In this document: positions 17,995 through 27,639 of the stretch, piece after piece
Position numbering within the stretch: the first letter of the stretch is position 1
Layout: each line of letters starts with the position of its first letter
NCBI RefSeq assembly: GCF_001730305.1
Contig: NZ_MIJY01000004.1
Span: 1 to 64,000 of the forward strand
DNA length: 64,000 nucleotides
Direction: 5' to 3'
Source: Enterococcus termitis
Lineage (GTDB): Bacteria > Bacillota > Bacilli > Lactobacillales > Enterococcaceae
The notes under the pieces: model-generated
What the model was told of the DNA's origin: nothing
Database searches by the model: none
The model's input: the letters and a program-made list of their open reading frames with translations, nothing else
Made by a program: the position numbers and the translations under genes

Positions 17995-19101
17995 ATGAAA
18001 AAAGCGAAATTATTTGGTTTTGGCTTGACTGCGCTAGCATTAACACTTATGTTGGCAGCTTGTGGCGGTGGTAAGAACAGTTCAACAGATTCAACAGGTG
18101 GAAAATCTGCTGACGGAGATGCAGCGCACAGCGTAGTTATCGTGACTGATATCGGTGGGGTAGATGACCGCTCATTCAACCAATCAGCTTGGGAAGGGTT
18201 ACAAGCTTGGGGGAAAGAACATGATCTGAAAAAAGGAGCAGACGGTTTTGATTACATCCAATCAAACGATGCTTCAGAATACGTAACAAACATTGATACA
18301 GCTGTTTCTAACGGATTCAAAACAGTATTTGGGATTGGTTATTTATTAGCTGATTCAATCAGTACAGCAGCTGATGCAAATCCAGATACACAATTCGGTA
18401 TCATTGATAGTGTCATCGAAGGCAAAGACAATGTCGTTTCTGCAACATTCAAAGACCAAGAAGCTTCTTATTTAGCTGGTGTAGCAGCCGCTCATACAAC
18501 AAAAACAAACACTGTAGGATTCATCGGTGGTGAAGAAGGCGCGGTTATCGACCGTTTTGAAGCTGGCTTCCACCAAGGTGTTATCGATACAGCAAAAGAA
18601 TTAAACAAAGATATCAAAGTTGAGATCGAATATGCAGCATCATTTGGTGATCCTGCTAAAGGGAAAGCTTTAGCTGCTTCTATGTACCAAAAAGGCGCAG
18701 ACATCATCTTCCACGCTTCAGGCGGAACAGGACAAGGTGTCTTCCAAGAAGCAAAAGACTTAAACGAAACTGGTTCAAAAGACAAAGTTTGGGTTATCGG
18801 TGTTGATAGCGATCAAGACAAAGAAGGTAAATATAAAACAAAAGATGGTAAAGAAGATAACTTCACTTTAACATCAACACTTAAAGGTGTAGGTGCTGCG
18901 GTTCAAGATATCTCTAACCGTGCCTTAGAAGACAAATTCCCTGGCGGAGAACATTTAGTTTACGGTTTGAAAGACGGCGGTGTTGATTTAACAGATGGTT
19001 ACTTATCAGACGATGCAAAAGCGGCTGTTGAAAAAGTAAAAGAAGAAATCATCGATGAAAAAATCACAGTTCCAGAAGTACCAAAAGACGTAAAAGAATA
19101 A
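17995..19101 (+). CDS. bmpA: BMP-family nucleoside-binding lipoprotein (ABC transporter substrate-binding protein)
   Basis: 368 aa. A lipoprotein signal (MKKAKLFGFGL...LMLAAC, lipobox LAAC with Cys23) is followed by a Ser/Thr/Gly-rich linker and a BMP/Med domain (VTDIGGVDDRSFNQSAWEGL, FGIGYLLADSI, GFIGGEEGAVIDRFEAGF, WVIGVDSDQD). BMP proteins such as Lactococcus BmpA and treponemal PnrA bind nucleosides outside the membrane and deliver them to NupABC-type transporters. The ATPase and two permeases follow after a hairpin-rich gap, consistent with making more binding protein than membrane parts. Confidence 0.93.
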   Translation: MKKAKLFGFGLTALALTLMLAACGGGKNSSTDSTGGKSADGDAAHSVVIVTDIGGVDDRSFNQSAWEGLQAWGKEHDLKKGADGFDYIQSNDASEYVTNIDTAVSNGFKTVFGIGYLLADSISTAADANPDTQFGIIDSVIEGKDNVVSATFKDQEASYLAGVAAAHTTKTNTVGFIGGEEGAVIDRFEAGFHQGVIDTAKELNKDIKVEIEYAASFGDPAKGKALAASMYQKGADIIFHASGGTGQGVFQEAKDLNETGSKDKVWVIGVDSDQDKEGKYKTKDGKEDNFTLTSTLKGVGAAVQDISNRALEDKFPGGEHLVYGLKDGGVDLTDGYLSDDAKAAVEKVKEEIIDEKITVPEVPKDVKE

Positions 19102-19111
19102 TTATTACTTT

Positions 19112-19143
19112 GTTGGAAGAGAAGCCTAGGCTTCTCTTCCAAC
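19112..19143 (+). repeat. Perfect 32-base palindrome after the lipoprotein gene
   Basis: Two exact 16-base arms centred on CCTAGG (19112-19127 and 19128-19143). No T tract follows, so it looks more like an mRNA-stabilising or processing hairpin than a classical terminator. Confidence 0.8.
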
Positions 19144-19148
19144 CTCAA

Positions 19149-19217
19149 TTAAGAGTTTGTTAAGCTCTTAAAGAAGGAAAACGAAACAGTTTAATGTTCA
19201 TTTTCTTTCTTTAAGAG
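19149..19217 (+). promoter_or_regulatory. Alternative hairpins before the nucleoside ABC genes (attenuator-like)
   Basis: Segment CTCTTAAAGAAGGAAAA (19165-19181) can pair upstream with TTAAGAG (19149-19155) or over all 17 bases, with one G-U, with TTTTCTTTCTTTAAGAG (19201-19217). The long hairpin is followed, about 14 bases later, by ATTTTTT. The arrangement could set the ratio of binding protein to transporter mRNA; this is inference from complementarity. Confidence 0.5.
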
Positions 19218-19297
19218 CCTAAAAGCTACTTTATTTTTTAAGCAGTACCGTGTCAAGTAGAGAATGTAAGTGATTAAATCGTTAGGATGTGAAAAAT

Positions 19298-20863
19298 GTG
19301 GCTCAAGAAAACTATGTAATTGAGATGCGCAATATTACTAAGCAATTTGGAACATTCAAGGCCAACGACAACATTAATTTGACTGTTCGGCCAGGAGAAA
19401 TTCATGCTTTGCTTGGTGAAAACGGCGCCGGGAAATCGACCTTGATGAATATTTTATCAGGTTTATTAGAACCTACTTCTGGAGAAATATTCATGAATGG
19501 GTCAAAAGTCTCTATCAACGGACCGACTGCAGCCAATCGTTTAGGGATCGGGATGGTCCATCAGCACTTTATGCTGGTAGATGCGTTCACTGTAACTGAA
19601 AATATCGTTTTAGGAAGTGAACCGACCAACGCAGGAGTGCTTGATCGTAAAAAAGCTACGGCAGAAATCAAACGTGTATCAGAACAATATGGATTATCTG
19701 TTGATCCAGGTGCTTATATTCGTGATATCTCTGTAGGGGCACAGCAACGTGTAGAAATTTTAAAAACGTTATACCGTGGAGCAGATGTACTGATCTTTGA
19801 TGAACCGACAGCTGTGTTAACACCTCAAGAGATTGATGAGCTGATCGAAATCATGCAAGGGTTAGTTAAAGAAGGAAAATCGATTATTTTGATTACCCAT
19901 AAACTAGACGAAATCAAAAAAGTAGCAGACCGCTGTACAGTTATCCGTCGTGGTAAAAGTATTGATACGGTCAATGTGAAAGACGTGTCTTCTCAACAAC
20001 TAGCAGATATGATGGTAGGTCGTGCAGTATCGTTTAAGACAGAGAAAAAAGCGGCTGTTCCTAAAGAAGTAGTCTTATCAGTGAAAGATTTAGTTGTAAA
20101 AGAAAGCCGTGGATTAGAGGCTGTCAAAGGACTTAGTTTAGATGTTCGTGCAGGTGAAGTTGTCGGCATCGCAGGGATCGACGGTAATGGTCAAACGGAA
20201 TTGATCCAAGCATTAACTGGTTTACGCAAAGCAGAGAGCGGTTCAATCGAATTAAAAGGAGAACCAATCACGAATAAGCAGCCACGTTTTATCACTGAAG
20301 CGGGTGTGGGACATGTTCCAGAGGATCGTCATAAATATGGTTTAGTTTTGGATATGACCTTAGCTGAAAATATCGCTTTACAAACCTACTATAAAAAGCC
20401 ATTAAGTCAAAGCGGTGTGTTGAATTACAATCAAATCAATGCATATGCACGTCAGTTGATTGATGAATACGATGTTCGAACAACCAATGAACTTGTTCCA
20501 GCTAAAGCATTGTCCGGTGGGAATCAGCAAAAAGCAATCATTGCCCGTGAAGTCGATCGAGATCCAGACTTATTGATCGTTTCACAACCAACGCGTGGAC
20601 TAGATGTTGGAGCAATCGAATACATCCACAAACGTTTGATCGAACAACGAGACAAAGATAAAGCAGTACTATTAGTTAGTTTTGAACTAGAAGAAATTTT
20701 AAATGTTTCTGACCGCATTGCAGTTATTCATGCTGGAGAAATTGTGGGGATCGTTGATCCAAAAGAAACAAGTGAAAACGAATTAGGATTATTGATGGCA
20801 GGTTATTCATTAGAAGAAGCCAGAGCAGAATTAAGTCATAAGGCAGGTGAGGCAGTTGAATAA
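19298..20863 (+). CDS. nupA: Nucleoside ABC transporter ATP-binding protein (two ATPase domains)
   Basis: 521 aa from GTG at 19298, with AGGATG upstream; another in-frame GTG at 19289 is too close to that site. Two ABC domains as in sugar/nucleoside importers. Domain 1 has Walker A GENGAGKST, a degenerate signature ISVGAQQR and Walker B VLIFDEPTAVLT. Domain 2 has the degenerate Walker A GIDGNGQTE, signature LSGGNQQK and DLLIVSQPTRGLD. It powers uptake with the two permeases whose genes follow with overlaps, and the upstream lipoprotein delivers substrate. Confidence 0.93.
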   Translation: MAQENYVIEMRNITKQFGTFKANDNINLTVRPGEIHALLGENGAGKSTLMNILSGLLEPTSGEIFMNGSKVSINGPTAANRLGIGMVHQHFMLVDAFTVTENIVLGSEPTNAGVLDRKKATAEIKRVSEQYGLSVDPGAYIRDISVGAQQRVEILKTLYRGADVLIFDEPTAVLTPQEIDELIEIMQGLVKEGKSIILITHKLDEIKKVADRCTVIRRGKSIDTVNVKDVSSQQLADMMVGRAVSFKTEKKAAVPKEVVLSVKDLVVKESRGLEAVKGLSLDVRAGEVVGIAGIDGNGQTELIQALTGLRKAESGSIELKGEPITNKQPRFITEAGVGHVPEDRHKYGLVLDMTLAENIALQTYYKKPLSQSGVLNYNQINAYARQLIDEYDVRTTNELVPAKALSGGNQQKAIIAREVDRDPDLLIVSQPTRGLDVGAIEYIHKRLIEQRDKDKAVLLVSFELEEILNVSDRIAVIHAGEIVGIVDPKETSENELGLLMAGYSLEEARAELSHKAGEAVE

Positions 20864-21989
20864 TCGGGCAGAACAGTTACGGAATATTTTAGTCCCTATT
20901 TTATCAGTTGTAATGGGCTTTATTCTTGGTGCAATTATTATGCTTATGTTTGGATATCAGCCAGTAGCTGGATATCAAGCGATGCTGCAGACGGCTTTTC
21001 AAAGCCCTAAAAGTGTCGGTGAAATTTTTGTAACAGCAGGACCGTTGATTTTTACAGCGTTAGGATTTGCAGTAGCAAATTCTGCGGGATTCTTTAATAT
21101 CGGGCTTTCGGGCCAAGCCTTATGTGGGTGGGTAGCAAGTATTTGGGTGGCTTTATCAATGCCTGATGCCCCACGTTTGGTTGTATTACCAGTAGCGATA
21201 ATCACTGGAGCTTTGGCTGGTGCTGTTGCGGCAGCGATTCCGGGCTTCCTTCGGGCCTTTTTTGGAACAAGTGAAGTAATCGTAACAATCATGTTGAATT
21301 ATGTTTTCCTTTATACAAGTACACATATCGTCAACAATGTTATGTCAGAAAAAATTATCAGCAACAAAGGTGTGACTAAAGTCATTGGTGAGAACGCTAG
21401 CTTAAGAACCGCATTTTTAAAAGAAATCAGCGGTGGCTCACGTTTGAATATCGGAATCTTTCTTGCGTTGATTTTCTTAGTATTGATTTGGTTTTTAATG
21501 AAGAAAACAACTTTGGGCTATGAAATTCGTTCAGTTGGGTTGAACCCATTTGCTTCAGAATATGCTGGGATGAGCAGCAAACGGACGATTGTGATGTCGA
21601 TGGTCATCTCTGGGGCATTGGCTGGTCTTGGCGGCGTAGTTCAAGGTCTAGGAACATTTGGTAATTTCTTTGTTCAAGGATCATCATTGAGCATCGGATT
21701 TGACGGAATGGCGATCTCCTTACTTGGAGCCGGCAGTTCTGTCGGGATTTTGCTCTCTGCGCTATTGTTCAGTGTCTTGAAACTCGGTGGACAAGGGATG
21801 CCATTGCGTGCAGGCGTTCCAACAGAATTAGTAGATGTGGTTATTGCTTCGATCATTTTCTTCGTAGGAATCAGCTATCTTATTCGTTTCCTATTAGCGA
21901 AAACTTCTGGTAGCAAAAAAGAAGTGGCAATCGTTGAAGAATTAGAAGGCAAAACGGATCCGACTAATCAAGAAGGAGGGAAAATCTAA
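20856..21989 (+). CDS. nupB: Nucleoside ABC transporter permease 1
   Basis: About 377 aa if started at the TTG at 20856, five bases after GGTGA; a GTG at 20847 is the alternative. Either start overlaps the end of the ATPase gene. Multiple membrane helices and the branched-chain/sugar permease fold (PLIFTALGFAVANSAGFFNIGLSGQ, TTLGYEIRSVGLNPFASEYAGM, GFDGMAISLLGAGSS). The Gly-rich loop before MSSKR is the ATPase contact region. Forms the channel with the second permease. Confidence 0.92.
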   Translation: MNNRAEQLRNILVPILSVVMGFILGAIIMLMFGYQPVAGYQAMLQTAFQSPKSVGEIFVTAGPLIFTALGFAVANSAGFFNIGLSGQALCGWVASIWVALSMPDAPRLVVLPVAIITGALAGAVAAAIPGFLRAFFGTSEVIVTIMLNYVFLYTSTHIVNNVMSEKIISNKGVTKVIGENASLRTAFLKEISGGSRLNIGIFLALIFLVLIWFLMKKTTLGYEIRSVGLNPFASEYAGMSSKRTIVMSMVISGALAGLGGVVQGLGTFGNFFVQGSSLSIGFDGMAISLLGAGSSVGILLSALLFSVLKLGGQGMPLRAGVPTELVDVVIASIIFFVGISYLIRFLLAKTSGSKKEVAIVEELEGKTDPTNQEGGKI

Positions 21990-22951
21990 TGGAGATTGCA
22001 TTAATCGCTGTATTAGCGCCGATTATTACACAAACTTTGGTTTATTCTACTCCTCTGGTCTTTACGGCTTTAGGCGGTACTTTTTCTGAACGTAGCGGGA
22101 TCGTCAATGTAGGACTTGAAGGAATCATGGTGATGGGGGCATTTAGTTCGGTTGTCTTTAACCTGACTTTTGCTGACACATTAGGAGCGGCAACGCCGTG
22201 GATCGCCTGCTTGGTTGGTGGTGCGGTAGGTATGTTGTTTTCAGTTCTGCATGCTGTTGCCACTGTTAATTTACGAGCAGATCATATCATCAGTGGAACG
22301 GTAATCAATCTGATGGCACCGGCATTGGGCATTTTTCTGATCAAAGTAATTTATGGAAAAGGCCAGACGGATACGATTACGCGTTCATTCGGTTACTTTT
22401 CGTTCCCTATATTAAAAGATATTCCAATCATTGGAGAACTGTTCTTTAAGCAAACGACACTGCCGGCATTTGTGGCAATTTTAGTATCTATTATTGCTTG
22501 GTTTGTTTTATTCAAAACTCGTTTTGGGTTACGCCTGCGTTCAGTTGGCGAAAACCCACAAGCGGCAGATACACTGGGCATCAATGTTTATCTGATGCGT
22601 TATTCAGGAGTATTGATTTCTGGATTTTTAGGCGGTATTGGTGGTGCGGTCTTTGCCCAATCAATTGCTGGCCGATTTGCGGTAACAACGATTGCCGGAC
22701 AAGGATTCATTTCAATGGCGGCTATGATCTTTGGTAAATGGAATCCGCTAGGTGCGATGGGAGCAGCATTATTCTTTGGCTTTGCTCAAAATATCAGTAT
22801 CGCTGGTTCTAATATTCCGGTGATTTCATCGATTCCAGCCGTTTATCTACAAGCTGCACCGTATGTTTTGACCATTATTGTACTGGTTGTATTCTTAGGA
22901 AAAGCTTCCGGACCAAAAGCAAATGGGCAGAATTATATCAAATCCAAATAA
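21989..22951 (+). CDS. nupC: Nucleoside ABC transporter permease 2
   Basis: 320 aa; the ATG overlaps the previous stop (TAATG). Multi-span membrane protein of the same permease family (PLVFTALGGTFSERSGIVNVGLEGIM, FGLRLRSVGENPQAADTLGINVYLMRYSG, GFISMAAMIFGKWNPLGAM). The ENPQAADTLG segment is the expected coupling loop. With the ATPase and first permease it makes a BMP-type nucleoside importer. Confidence 0.93.
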   Translation: MEIALIAVLAPIITQTLVYSTPLVFTALGGTFSERSGIVNVGLEGIMVMGAFSSVVFNLTFADTLGAATPWIACLVGGAVGMLFSVLHAVATVNLRADHIISGTVINLMAPALGIFLIKVIYGKGQTDTITRSFGYFSFPILKDIPIIGELFFKQTTLPAFVAILVSIIAWFVLFKTRFGLRLRSVGENPQAADTLGINVYLMRYSGVLISGFLGGIGGAVFAQSIAGRFAVTTIAGQGFISMAAMIFGKWNPLGAMGAALFFGFAQNISIAGSNIPVISSIPAVYLQAAPYVLTIIVLVVFLGKASGPKANGQNYIKSK

Positions 22952-23002
22952 ATAATTTAAGTATAAAAGGGCGGGTTACTGGGGTTGTGAATAAAGCGTT
23001 TA

Positions 23003-23085
23003 GCTTCTAGAAATAAGAAAAATTCACGGAAATTGCTTTTTAAATTTTGTGAAGTTCAGCTTATTTCTGAAGCAACTGCTTTTTT
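23003..23085 (+). terminator. Long bulged hairpin followed by T tract before deoB
   Basis: GCTTC-t-AGAAATAAG (23003-23017) pairs with CTTATTTCT-GAAGC (23060-23073), 14 bp with one bulge, and TTCAC/GTGAA extends inside. TTTTTT starts at about 23080. It could act as a terminator or attenuator between the transporter and deoB. Confidence 0.5.
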
Positions 23086-23146
23086 CACACCGTTTTTCCT
23101 AGCTCTTTTTATTAATAGTTACTATATCAAAGAAAGAAGGATGGTT

Positions 23147-24313
23147 ATGTTTAAACGTGTGCATTTAATTGTTATGGATTCAGTCGGAATCGGGGAAGCG
23201 CCAGATGCTGAAAAATTTGGCGATGTCGGTAGCGATACATTAGGTCATATTGCAAAAGAGGCAGGCTTGACGATTCCTAATTTAGAAAAACTAGGATTAG
23301 GCACGATCGCGCCTCTTCACAATGTAGAAGCCGTTGCTGATCATTCAGGCTATGCAACTAAATTAGAAGAAGTTTCAGTGGGGAAAGATACAATGACTGG
23401 TCACTGGGAAATTATGGGGCTGAATATTCAAAAACCATTCCGTGTTTTTCCAGACGGCTTTCCAGAAGAATTATTAAAACAGATCGAAGAATTTTCAGGA
23501 CGTAAAATCGTCTGCAACAAACCATATAGCGGCACAGCAGTTATTGACGATTATGGTAAACATCAAATGGAAACAGGGGACTTGATCGTTTACACGTCTG
23601 CTGACCCAGTTCTGCAAATCGCAGCACATGAAGAAATCATTCCATTAGAAGAATTGTACCGCATTTGTGAGTATGTACGTGAAATCACTAAAGATGAACC
23701 ATATATGATTGGACGAATCATTGCACGTCCTTATCTTGGCGAACCAGGCAACTTCACTAGAACAAGCAATCGCCACGACTACGCTTTAGATCCGTTTGGA
23801 CATACAGTGTTAGATTCATTAAAAGAAAACGGTAAGGATGTAATCGCAGTTGGGAAAATCAACGATATCTTCAATGGACAAGGGATTACAGAATCAGTTC
23901 GTACGAAGAGTAACATGGATGGTGTCGATCAATTATTAAATGTAATGAAAAAAGAGTTTGATGGCTTAAGTTTTACTAACTTAGTTGACTTTGATGCGTT
24001 ATATGGACATCGTCGGGATGTAGTTGGTTATGCGCATGCAATCGAAGCTTTTGATTTGCGTTTACCTGAAATTATCGATGCGATGACTGATGATGATTTA
24101 CTAATGATTACAGCCGATCATGGAAATGATCCGACTTTCCCGGGAACAGATCATACAAGAGAATATGTACCGTTATTGGTTTATAGCAAAAAAATGACCG
24201 AACAAGGTAGTTTAGCGCAAGGACATTATGCAGATATTTCGGCAACGATCGCTGAAAATTTTGGGGTTGCTCAAACTGAAAATGGCGTAAGCTTTTTGAA
24301 TAAATTGGTATAG
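23147..24313 (+). CDS. deoB: Phosphopentomutase
   Basis: 388 aa from the ATG at 23147, six bases after GAAGG; the in-frame ATG at 23141 abuts the binding site and further upstream starts have none. Alkaline-phosphatase superfamily fold with metal ligands in [31 protein letters not shown] and [13 protein letters not shown]. It interconverts (deoxy)ribose-1-phosphate and -5-phosphate, linking the three phosphorylases in this region to DeoC and the pentose phosphate pathway. The next gene starts 11 bases later. Confidence 0.95.
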   Translation: MFKRVHLIVMDSVGIGEAPDAEKFGDVGSDTLGHIAKEAGLTIPNLEKLGLGTIAPLHNVEAVADHSGYATKLEEVSVGKDTMTGHWEIMGLNIQKPFRVFPDGFPEELLKQIEEFSGRKIVCNKPYSGTAVIDDYGKHQMETGDLIVYTSADPVLQIAAHEEIIPLEELYRICEYVREITKDEPYMIGRIIARPYLGEPGNFTRTSNRHDYALDPFGHTVLDSLKENGKDVIAVGKINDIFNGQGITESVRTKSNMDGVDQLLNVMKKEFDGLSFTNLVDFDALYGHRRDVVGYAHAIEAFDLRLPEIIDAMTDDDLLMITADHGNDPTFPGTDHTREYVPLLVYSKKMTEQGSLAQGHYADISATIAENFGVAQTENGVSFLNKLV

Positions 24314-24323
24314 GAGAGAGACG

Positions 24324-25142
24324 ATGACAAAACTAAGTGAAATGTTAAAAGAAACAACTAGTTTTCTAAAAGGCAAAGGAATCGGAGAAGTAGACTTTGG
24401 ATTGATCCTTGGTTCCGGCTTGGGTGAATTAGCAGATGAAATCGAGGATGCGATTGCTATTCCATTTTCTGAAGTGCCGCATTTTGCAGTTTCTGCCGTT
24501 GTGGGTCATGCTGGAAAACTAGTTTATGGTACTCTTTCCGGCAAAAAAGTATTGGCCTTGCAAGGTCGTTTCCACTATTATGAAGGTCATTCAATGCAAA
24601 CGGTCACTTATCCAGTGCGAATGATGGCGGCAATAGGGGCACATTCAATTATCGTGACCAATGCAGCTGGTGGGGTGAATGAAAGCTTTACACCGGGCAA
24701 TTTAATGTTGATTACCGATCATATCAATTTCACTGGAGATAATCCGTTGATCGGTGAAAATGAAGAGGATATGGGACCACGCTTCCCTGATATGAGTCGG
24801 GCATACACACCAGAGTACGCTGAAATAGCTAGAAAAGTAGCGAAAGAACAAAATGTACTGCTACAAGAAGGTGTCTACATGGGATTCTCTGGACCAACGT
24901 ATGAAACACCAGCTGAAATTCGGATGTCTCGAGTAATGGGGGCTGATGCAGTGGGAATGTCGACTGTTTCTGAAGTAATCGTTGCGGCTCATAGCGGATT
25001 AAAAGTATTGGGTATTTCATGTATCACGAATTTAGCGGCTGGAATGCAAAGCACATTGAATCATGCAGAAGTTGTAGAAACGACAGAACGCGTGAAAGGG
25101 CAATTCAAAGAGTTGGTAAAAGCAACATTGGCAGCACTATAA
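24324..25142 (+). CDS. punA: Purine nucleoside phosphorylase, trimeric type
   Basis: 272 aa. Family motifs: ILGSGLGELADEI, VVGHAGKLVYG, LQGRFHYYEGHSM for phosphate and ribose, VTNAAGGVN, then FSGPTYETPAEIRM and MSTVSEV. This trimeric (PNP-I) class prefers guanosine, inosine and deoxy forms. It is followed immediately by a hexameric DeoD-type phosphorylase, giving the operon both classes. GGAGAG lies upstream of the ATG. Confidence 0.94.
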   Translation: MTKLSEMLKETTSFLKGKGIGEVDFGLILGSGLGELADEIEDAIAIPFSEVPHFAVSAVVGHAGKLVYGTLSGKKVLALQGRFHYYEGHSMQTVTYPVRMMAAIGAHSIIVTNAAGGVNESFTPGNLMLITDHINFTGDNPLIGENEEDMGPRFPDMSRAYTPEYAEIARKVAKEQNVLLQEGVYMGFSGPTYETPAEIRMSRVMGADAVGMSTVSEVIVAAHSGLKVLGISCITNLAAGMQSTLNHAEVVETTERVKGQFKELVKATLAAL

Positions 25143-25166
25143 AAATCAATAGAAGGAGCGAAAAAA

Positions 25167-25874
25167 ATGAGTGTGCATATCGAAGCAAAACCAGGTGAAA
25201 TCGCAGATAAAATTTTACTCCCAGGAGATCCGCTGCGTGCAAAATACATTGCAGAAACTTTTTTAGACAATCCTGTTTGTTACAACCAAGTTCGGGGAAT
25301 GTTAGGCTATACAGGCACATACAAAGGTGAACGTGTTTCGGTACAGGGAACAGGAATGGGCATGCCTTCGGCAACTATTTATGCCCATGAGCTGATCAAT
25401 TCATATGATGTAAAAAAACTGATTCGTGTTGGAACATGCGGTTCGATTTCTGAAAAAGTTAAAGTAAGAGATTTAGTGATCGCACAGGCAGCAGCGACAC
25501 CGTCATCAATGATTCGCAATGATTTTCCTAAATATGATTTTCCGCAGATCGCAAATTTTGATATGCTGTTAAAATCTTATACAGTAGCGAAAGAAAAAGG
25601 CTTCACGACTCATGTAGGAAATGTATTATCAGATGATGTATTTTACAAGGAAAGCATGGATGAAGTGTTTAAACTAGGACAATTAGGTGTTTTAGCAATA
25701 GAAATGGAAGCTGCCGCATTGTATTATTTGGCTGCTAAATTTGACGTACAGGCTTTGGCGATTATGACTGTTAGTGACAGTCTAGTGACTGGAGAAGAAA
25801 CAACGGCTGAAGAACGCCAAACAACATTTAATGATATGATCGAAGTAGGGTTGGAGACCGCGCTTCATAGTTAA
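25167..25874 (+). CDS. deoD: Purine nucleoside phosphorylase, hexameric DeoD type
   Basis: 235 aa, typical. Motifs: [54 protein letters not shown] and the catalytic Asp in [10 protein letters not shown]. This class accepts adenosine as well as 6-oxopurine nucleosides, complementing the trimeric enzyme upstream. AGAAGGAG precedes the ATG. Last gene of the segment; a terminator follows directly. Confidence 0.95.
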   Translation: MSVHIEAKPGEIADKILLPGDPLRAKYIAETFLDNPVCYNQVRGMLGYTGTYKGERVSVQGTGMGMPSATIYAHELINSYDVKKLIRVGTCGSISEKVKVRDLVIAQAAATPSSMIRNDFPKYDFPQIANFDMLLKSYTVAKEKGFTTHVGNVLSDDVFYKESMDEVFKLGQLGVLAIEMEAAALYYLAAKFDVQALAIMTVSDSLVTGEETTAEERQTTFNDMIEVGLETALHS

Positions 25875-25878
25875 GATT

Positions 25879-25920
25879 AAAAGAGATTGAAATGAATTAC
25901 TTTCAATCTCTTTTTCTTTG
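25879..25920 (+). terminator. Intrinsic terminator after deoD
   Basis: 14-bp perfect stem (25879-25892 with 25901-25914), 8-base loop and a T-rich tail TTTTTCTTT. Confidence 0.9.
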
Positions 25921-25961
25921 ATTTATCATAAAGAAAGAGGTTTGAATGGAGGAAAAAAACT

Positions 25962-27152
25962 ATGGATAATTTTCGATTTTATGTACCAACAGATATTCGT
26001 TTTGGGCAAGATCGCTTAGCTAGTGAGCTTACAGAGGTTTTAGATACGTATGGAAAAAACGTTCTTTTAGTATATGGCGGCGGCAGTATCAAGAAAAATG
26101 GTTTATATGATCAAATCATCAACTTATTAGAAGGCAATCAGCATACGATTGTCGAATTGAGTGGTGTAGAGCCAAATCCACGTATTGAAACGGTTCGCCG
26201 CGGTGTGGCATTATGTCGTGAGCATCAAATTGATGTCATTTTAGCAGTAGGCGGAGGTTCAACGATTGATTGTTCGAAAGTCATTGCGGCGGGTGTTTTT
26301 AGTGAAGAAGATCCGTGGGAAATCATTTTGGGTAGAAAGGGATATCAGGGAGAAGCGCTACCGATCGTAACGATTTTAACACTAGCAGCTACAGGAAGTG
26401 AAATGAATTCCGGTGCGGTTATTTCAAATCTGGAAACCAATCAAAAACTAGGGGTTGGCGGACCAGCTATGATGCCGAAGGTTTCATTTCTTGATCCGGC
26501 CAATACCTTTACCGTGCCTGCTTATCAAACAGCAGCGGGCTCAGCGGATATTTTAAGTCATTTATTTGAAAGCTATTTTAATGTAACAGCAGGAACAGAT
26601 GTACAGGATTTTGTTTCAGAAGGACTAATGCGGTCAGTAATCAAGCATTGTCCAATTGCTCTCAAAGAACCTGATAATTATGACTCTCGTGCTAACTTGA
26701 TGTGGGCAAGCAGCTTAGCGTTGAATGGCCTGACACGTAACGGCAAACATGGTGTATGGTCGTGTCATGCGATGGAACATGAATTAAGTGCTTTTTATGA
26801 CATTACTCATGGGATTGGTTTGGCTATCTTAACACCGCGCTGGATGGCGTATGTATTATCGGAGCAAACCGTAAATAAGTTTGCCCAGTTTGCTAAAAAT
26901 GTGTGGGATATTACAGAAGCAGATAAAATGAAAGCTGCCAAGCAAGGGATTCAAGCAACATATGACTATTTCAAAGCATGCGGCATTCCAATGACCTTAC
27001 CTGAAGTGGGGATCGATGCAGAGAAATTTACAGAGATGGCAAAACAGGCAGTGGCTCACAGTACGATTAAAACCTCTGCTTTTGTACCATTGAGTGAAAC
27101 AGATGTTGAAAACATCTATCAAGAATGTTTAACAGAATCTGATTTTATCTAA
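25962..27152 (+). CDS. Iron-containing alcohol dehydrogenase
   Basis: 396 aa. N-terminal FYVPTDIRFGQDRLASEL, NAD(P)-binding GGGSTIDCSKVIA, and metal-site residues in AAGSADILSHLFESYF, CHAMEHELSAFYDITHGIGLAIL. This is the group III (butanol dehydrogenase/YugJ-like) branch. Such enzymes reduce short aldehydes or oxidise alcohols; next to deoC, which releases acetaldehyde, an aldehyde-disposal role is possible but unproven. GGAGG lies before the ATG. A terminator separates it from deoD. Confidence 0.9.
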   Translation: MDNFRFYVPTDIRFGQDRLASELTEVLDTYGKNVLLVYGGGSIKKNGLYDQIINLLEGNQHTIVELSGVEPNPRIETVRRGVALCREHQIDVILAVGGGSTIDCSKVIAAGVFSEEDPWEIILGRKGYQGEALPIVTILTLAATGSEMNSGAVISNLETNQKLGVGGPAMMPKVSFLDPANTFTVPAYQTAAGSADILSHLFESYFNVTAGTDVQDFVSEGLMRSVIKHCPIALKEPDNYDSRANLMWASSLALNGLTRNGKHGVWSCHAMEHELSAFYDITHGIGLAILTPRWMAYVLSEQTVNKFAQFAKNVWDITEADKMKAAKQGIQATYDYFKACGIPMTLPEVGIDAEKFTEMAKQAVAHSTIKTSAFVPLSETDVENIYQECLTESDFI

Positions 27153-27177
27153 ACGACATGAAAAGAGGCAACGGAGC

Positions 27178-27522
27178 ATGCAACAACTATTTGATGAAAC
27201 CTACTCTGGTAATCGAACGTTATGGTACGGTTATTTTCCGACGCTCGAACAACAAGAGCTGATCAATGAAATCACGCGTATCGTTCAAAACGATTTGGTT
27301 ACGTCTAAAGAAGTTCAAGCAACGAGCTGGATTTTTTATAGTGAAGTAAAACAAAGCGATGCCTTAGAAGAGGAGATTCGCTCTTCGATCATGGTCCGGT
27401 TTGTAGATGGGCATTATTATGTGCACTATAATATGTCTGATTTTGAATTTGTGACTCAAAGAGAGCAAATTTATGATTGGCTTAGCAAATTGGAAAAACA
27501 ATTAATGTCAAACATCAAATAA
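27178..27522 (+). CDS. Conserved-looking hypothetical protein, 114 aa
   Basis: Not recognised. 114 aa, acidic and soluble, rich in aromatic residues (RTLWYGYFP, TSWIFYSEV, HYYVHYNMSDFEF). No membrane segment or cysteines. It starts 25 bases after the alcohol dehydrogenase, so it is probably in the same operon. The binding site is GAGG about nine bases before the ATG. A terminator follows. Confidence 0.7.
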   Translation: MQQLFDETYSGNRTLWYGYFPTLEQQELINEITRIVQNDLVTSKEVQATSWIFYSEVKQSDALEEEIRSSIMVRFVDGHYYVHYNMSDFEFVTQREQIYDWLSKLEKQLMSNIK

Positions 27523-27584
27523 CAAAGGAGAAGGAAATCAAACGGGGAAAAACGTTTAGCTTTCTTCTTTACAACTGAATAACA

Positions 27585-27629
27585 AAAACAGCAGCACCTT
27601 CAGAAATAGTCTGAAGGTGCTGCTGTTTT
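27585..27629. terminator. Bidirectional terminator facing gpmA
   Basis: 19-bp perfect stem (27585-27603 with 27611-27629) with A and T runs at the ends, between converging genes. Confidence 0.9.
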
Positions 27630-27639
27630 GTTGATCATT

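Noticed and set aside
23033-23146. Upstream extension of deoB
   Set aside because: The extra residues are hydrophobic, unlike the family, and the region forms a hairpin; the start at 23147 has a proper ribosome binding site.
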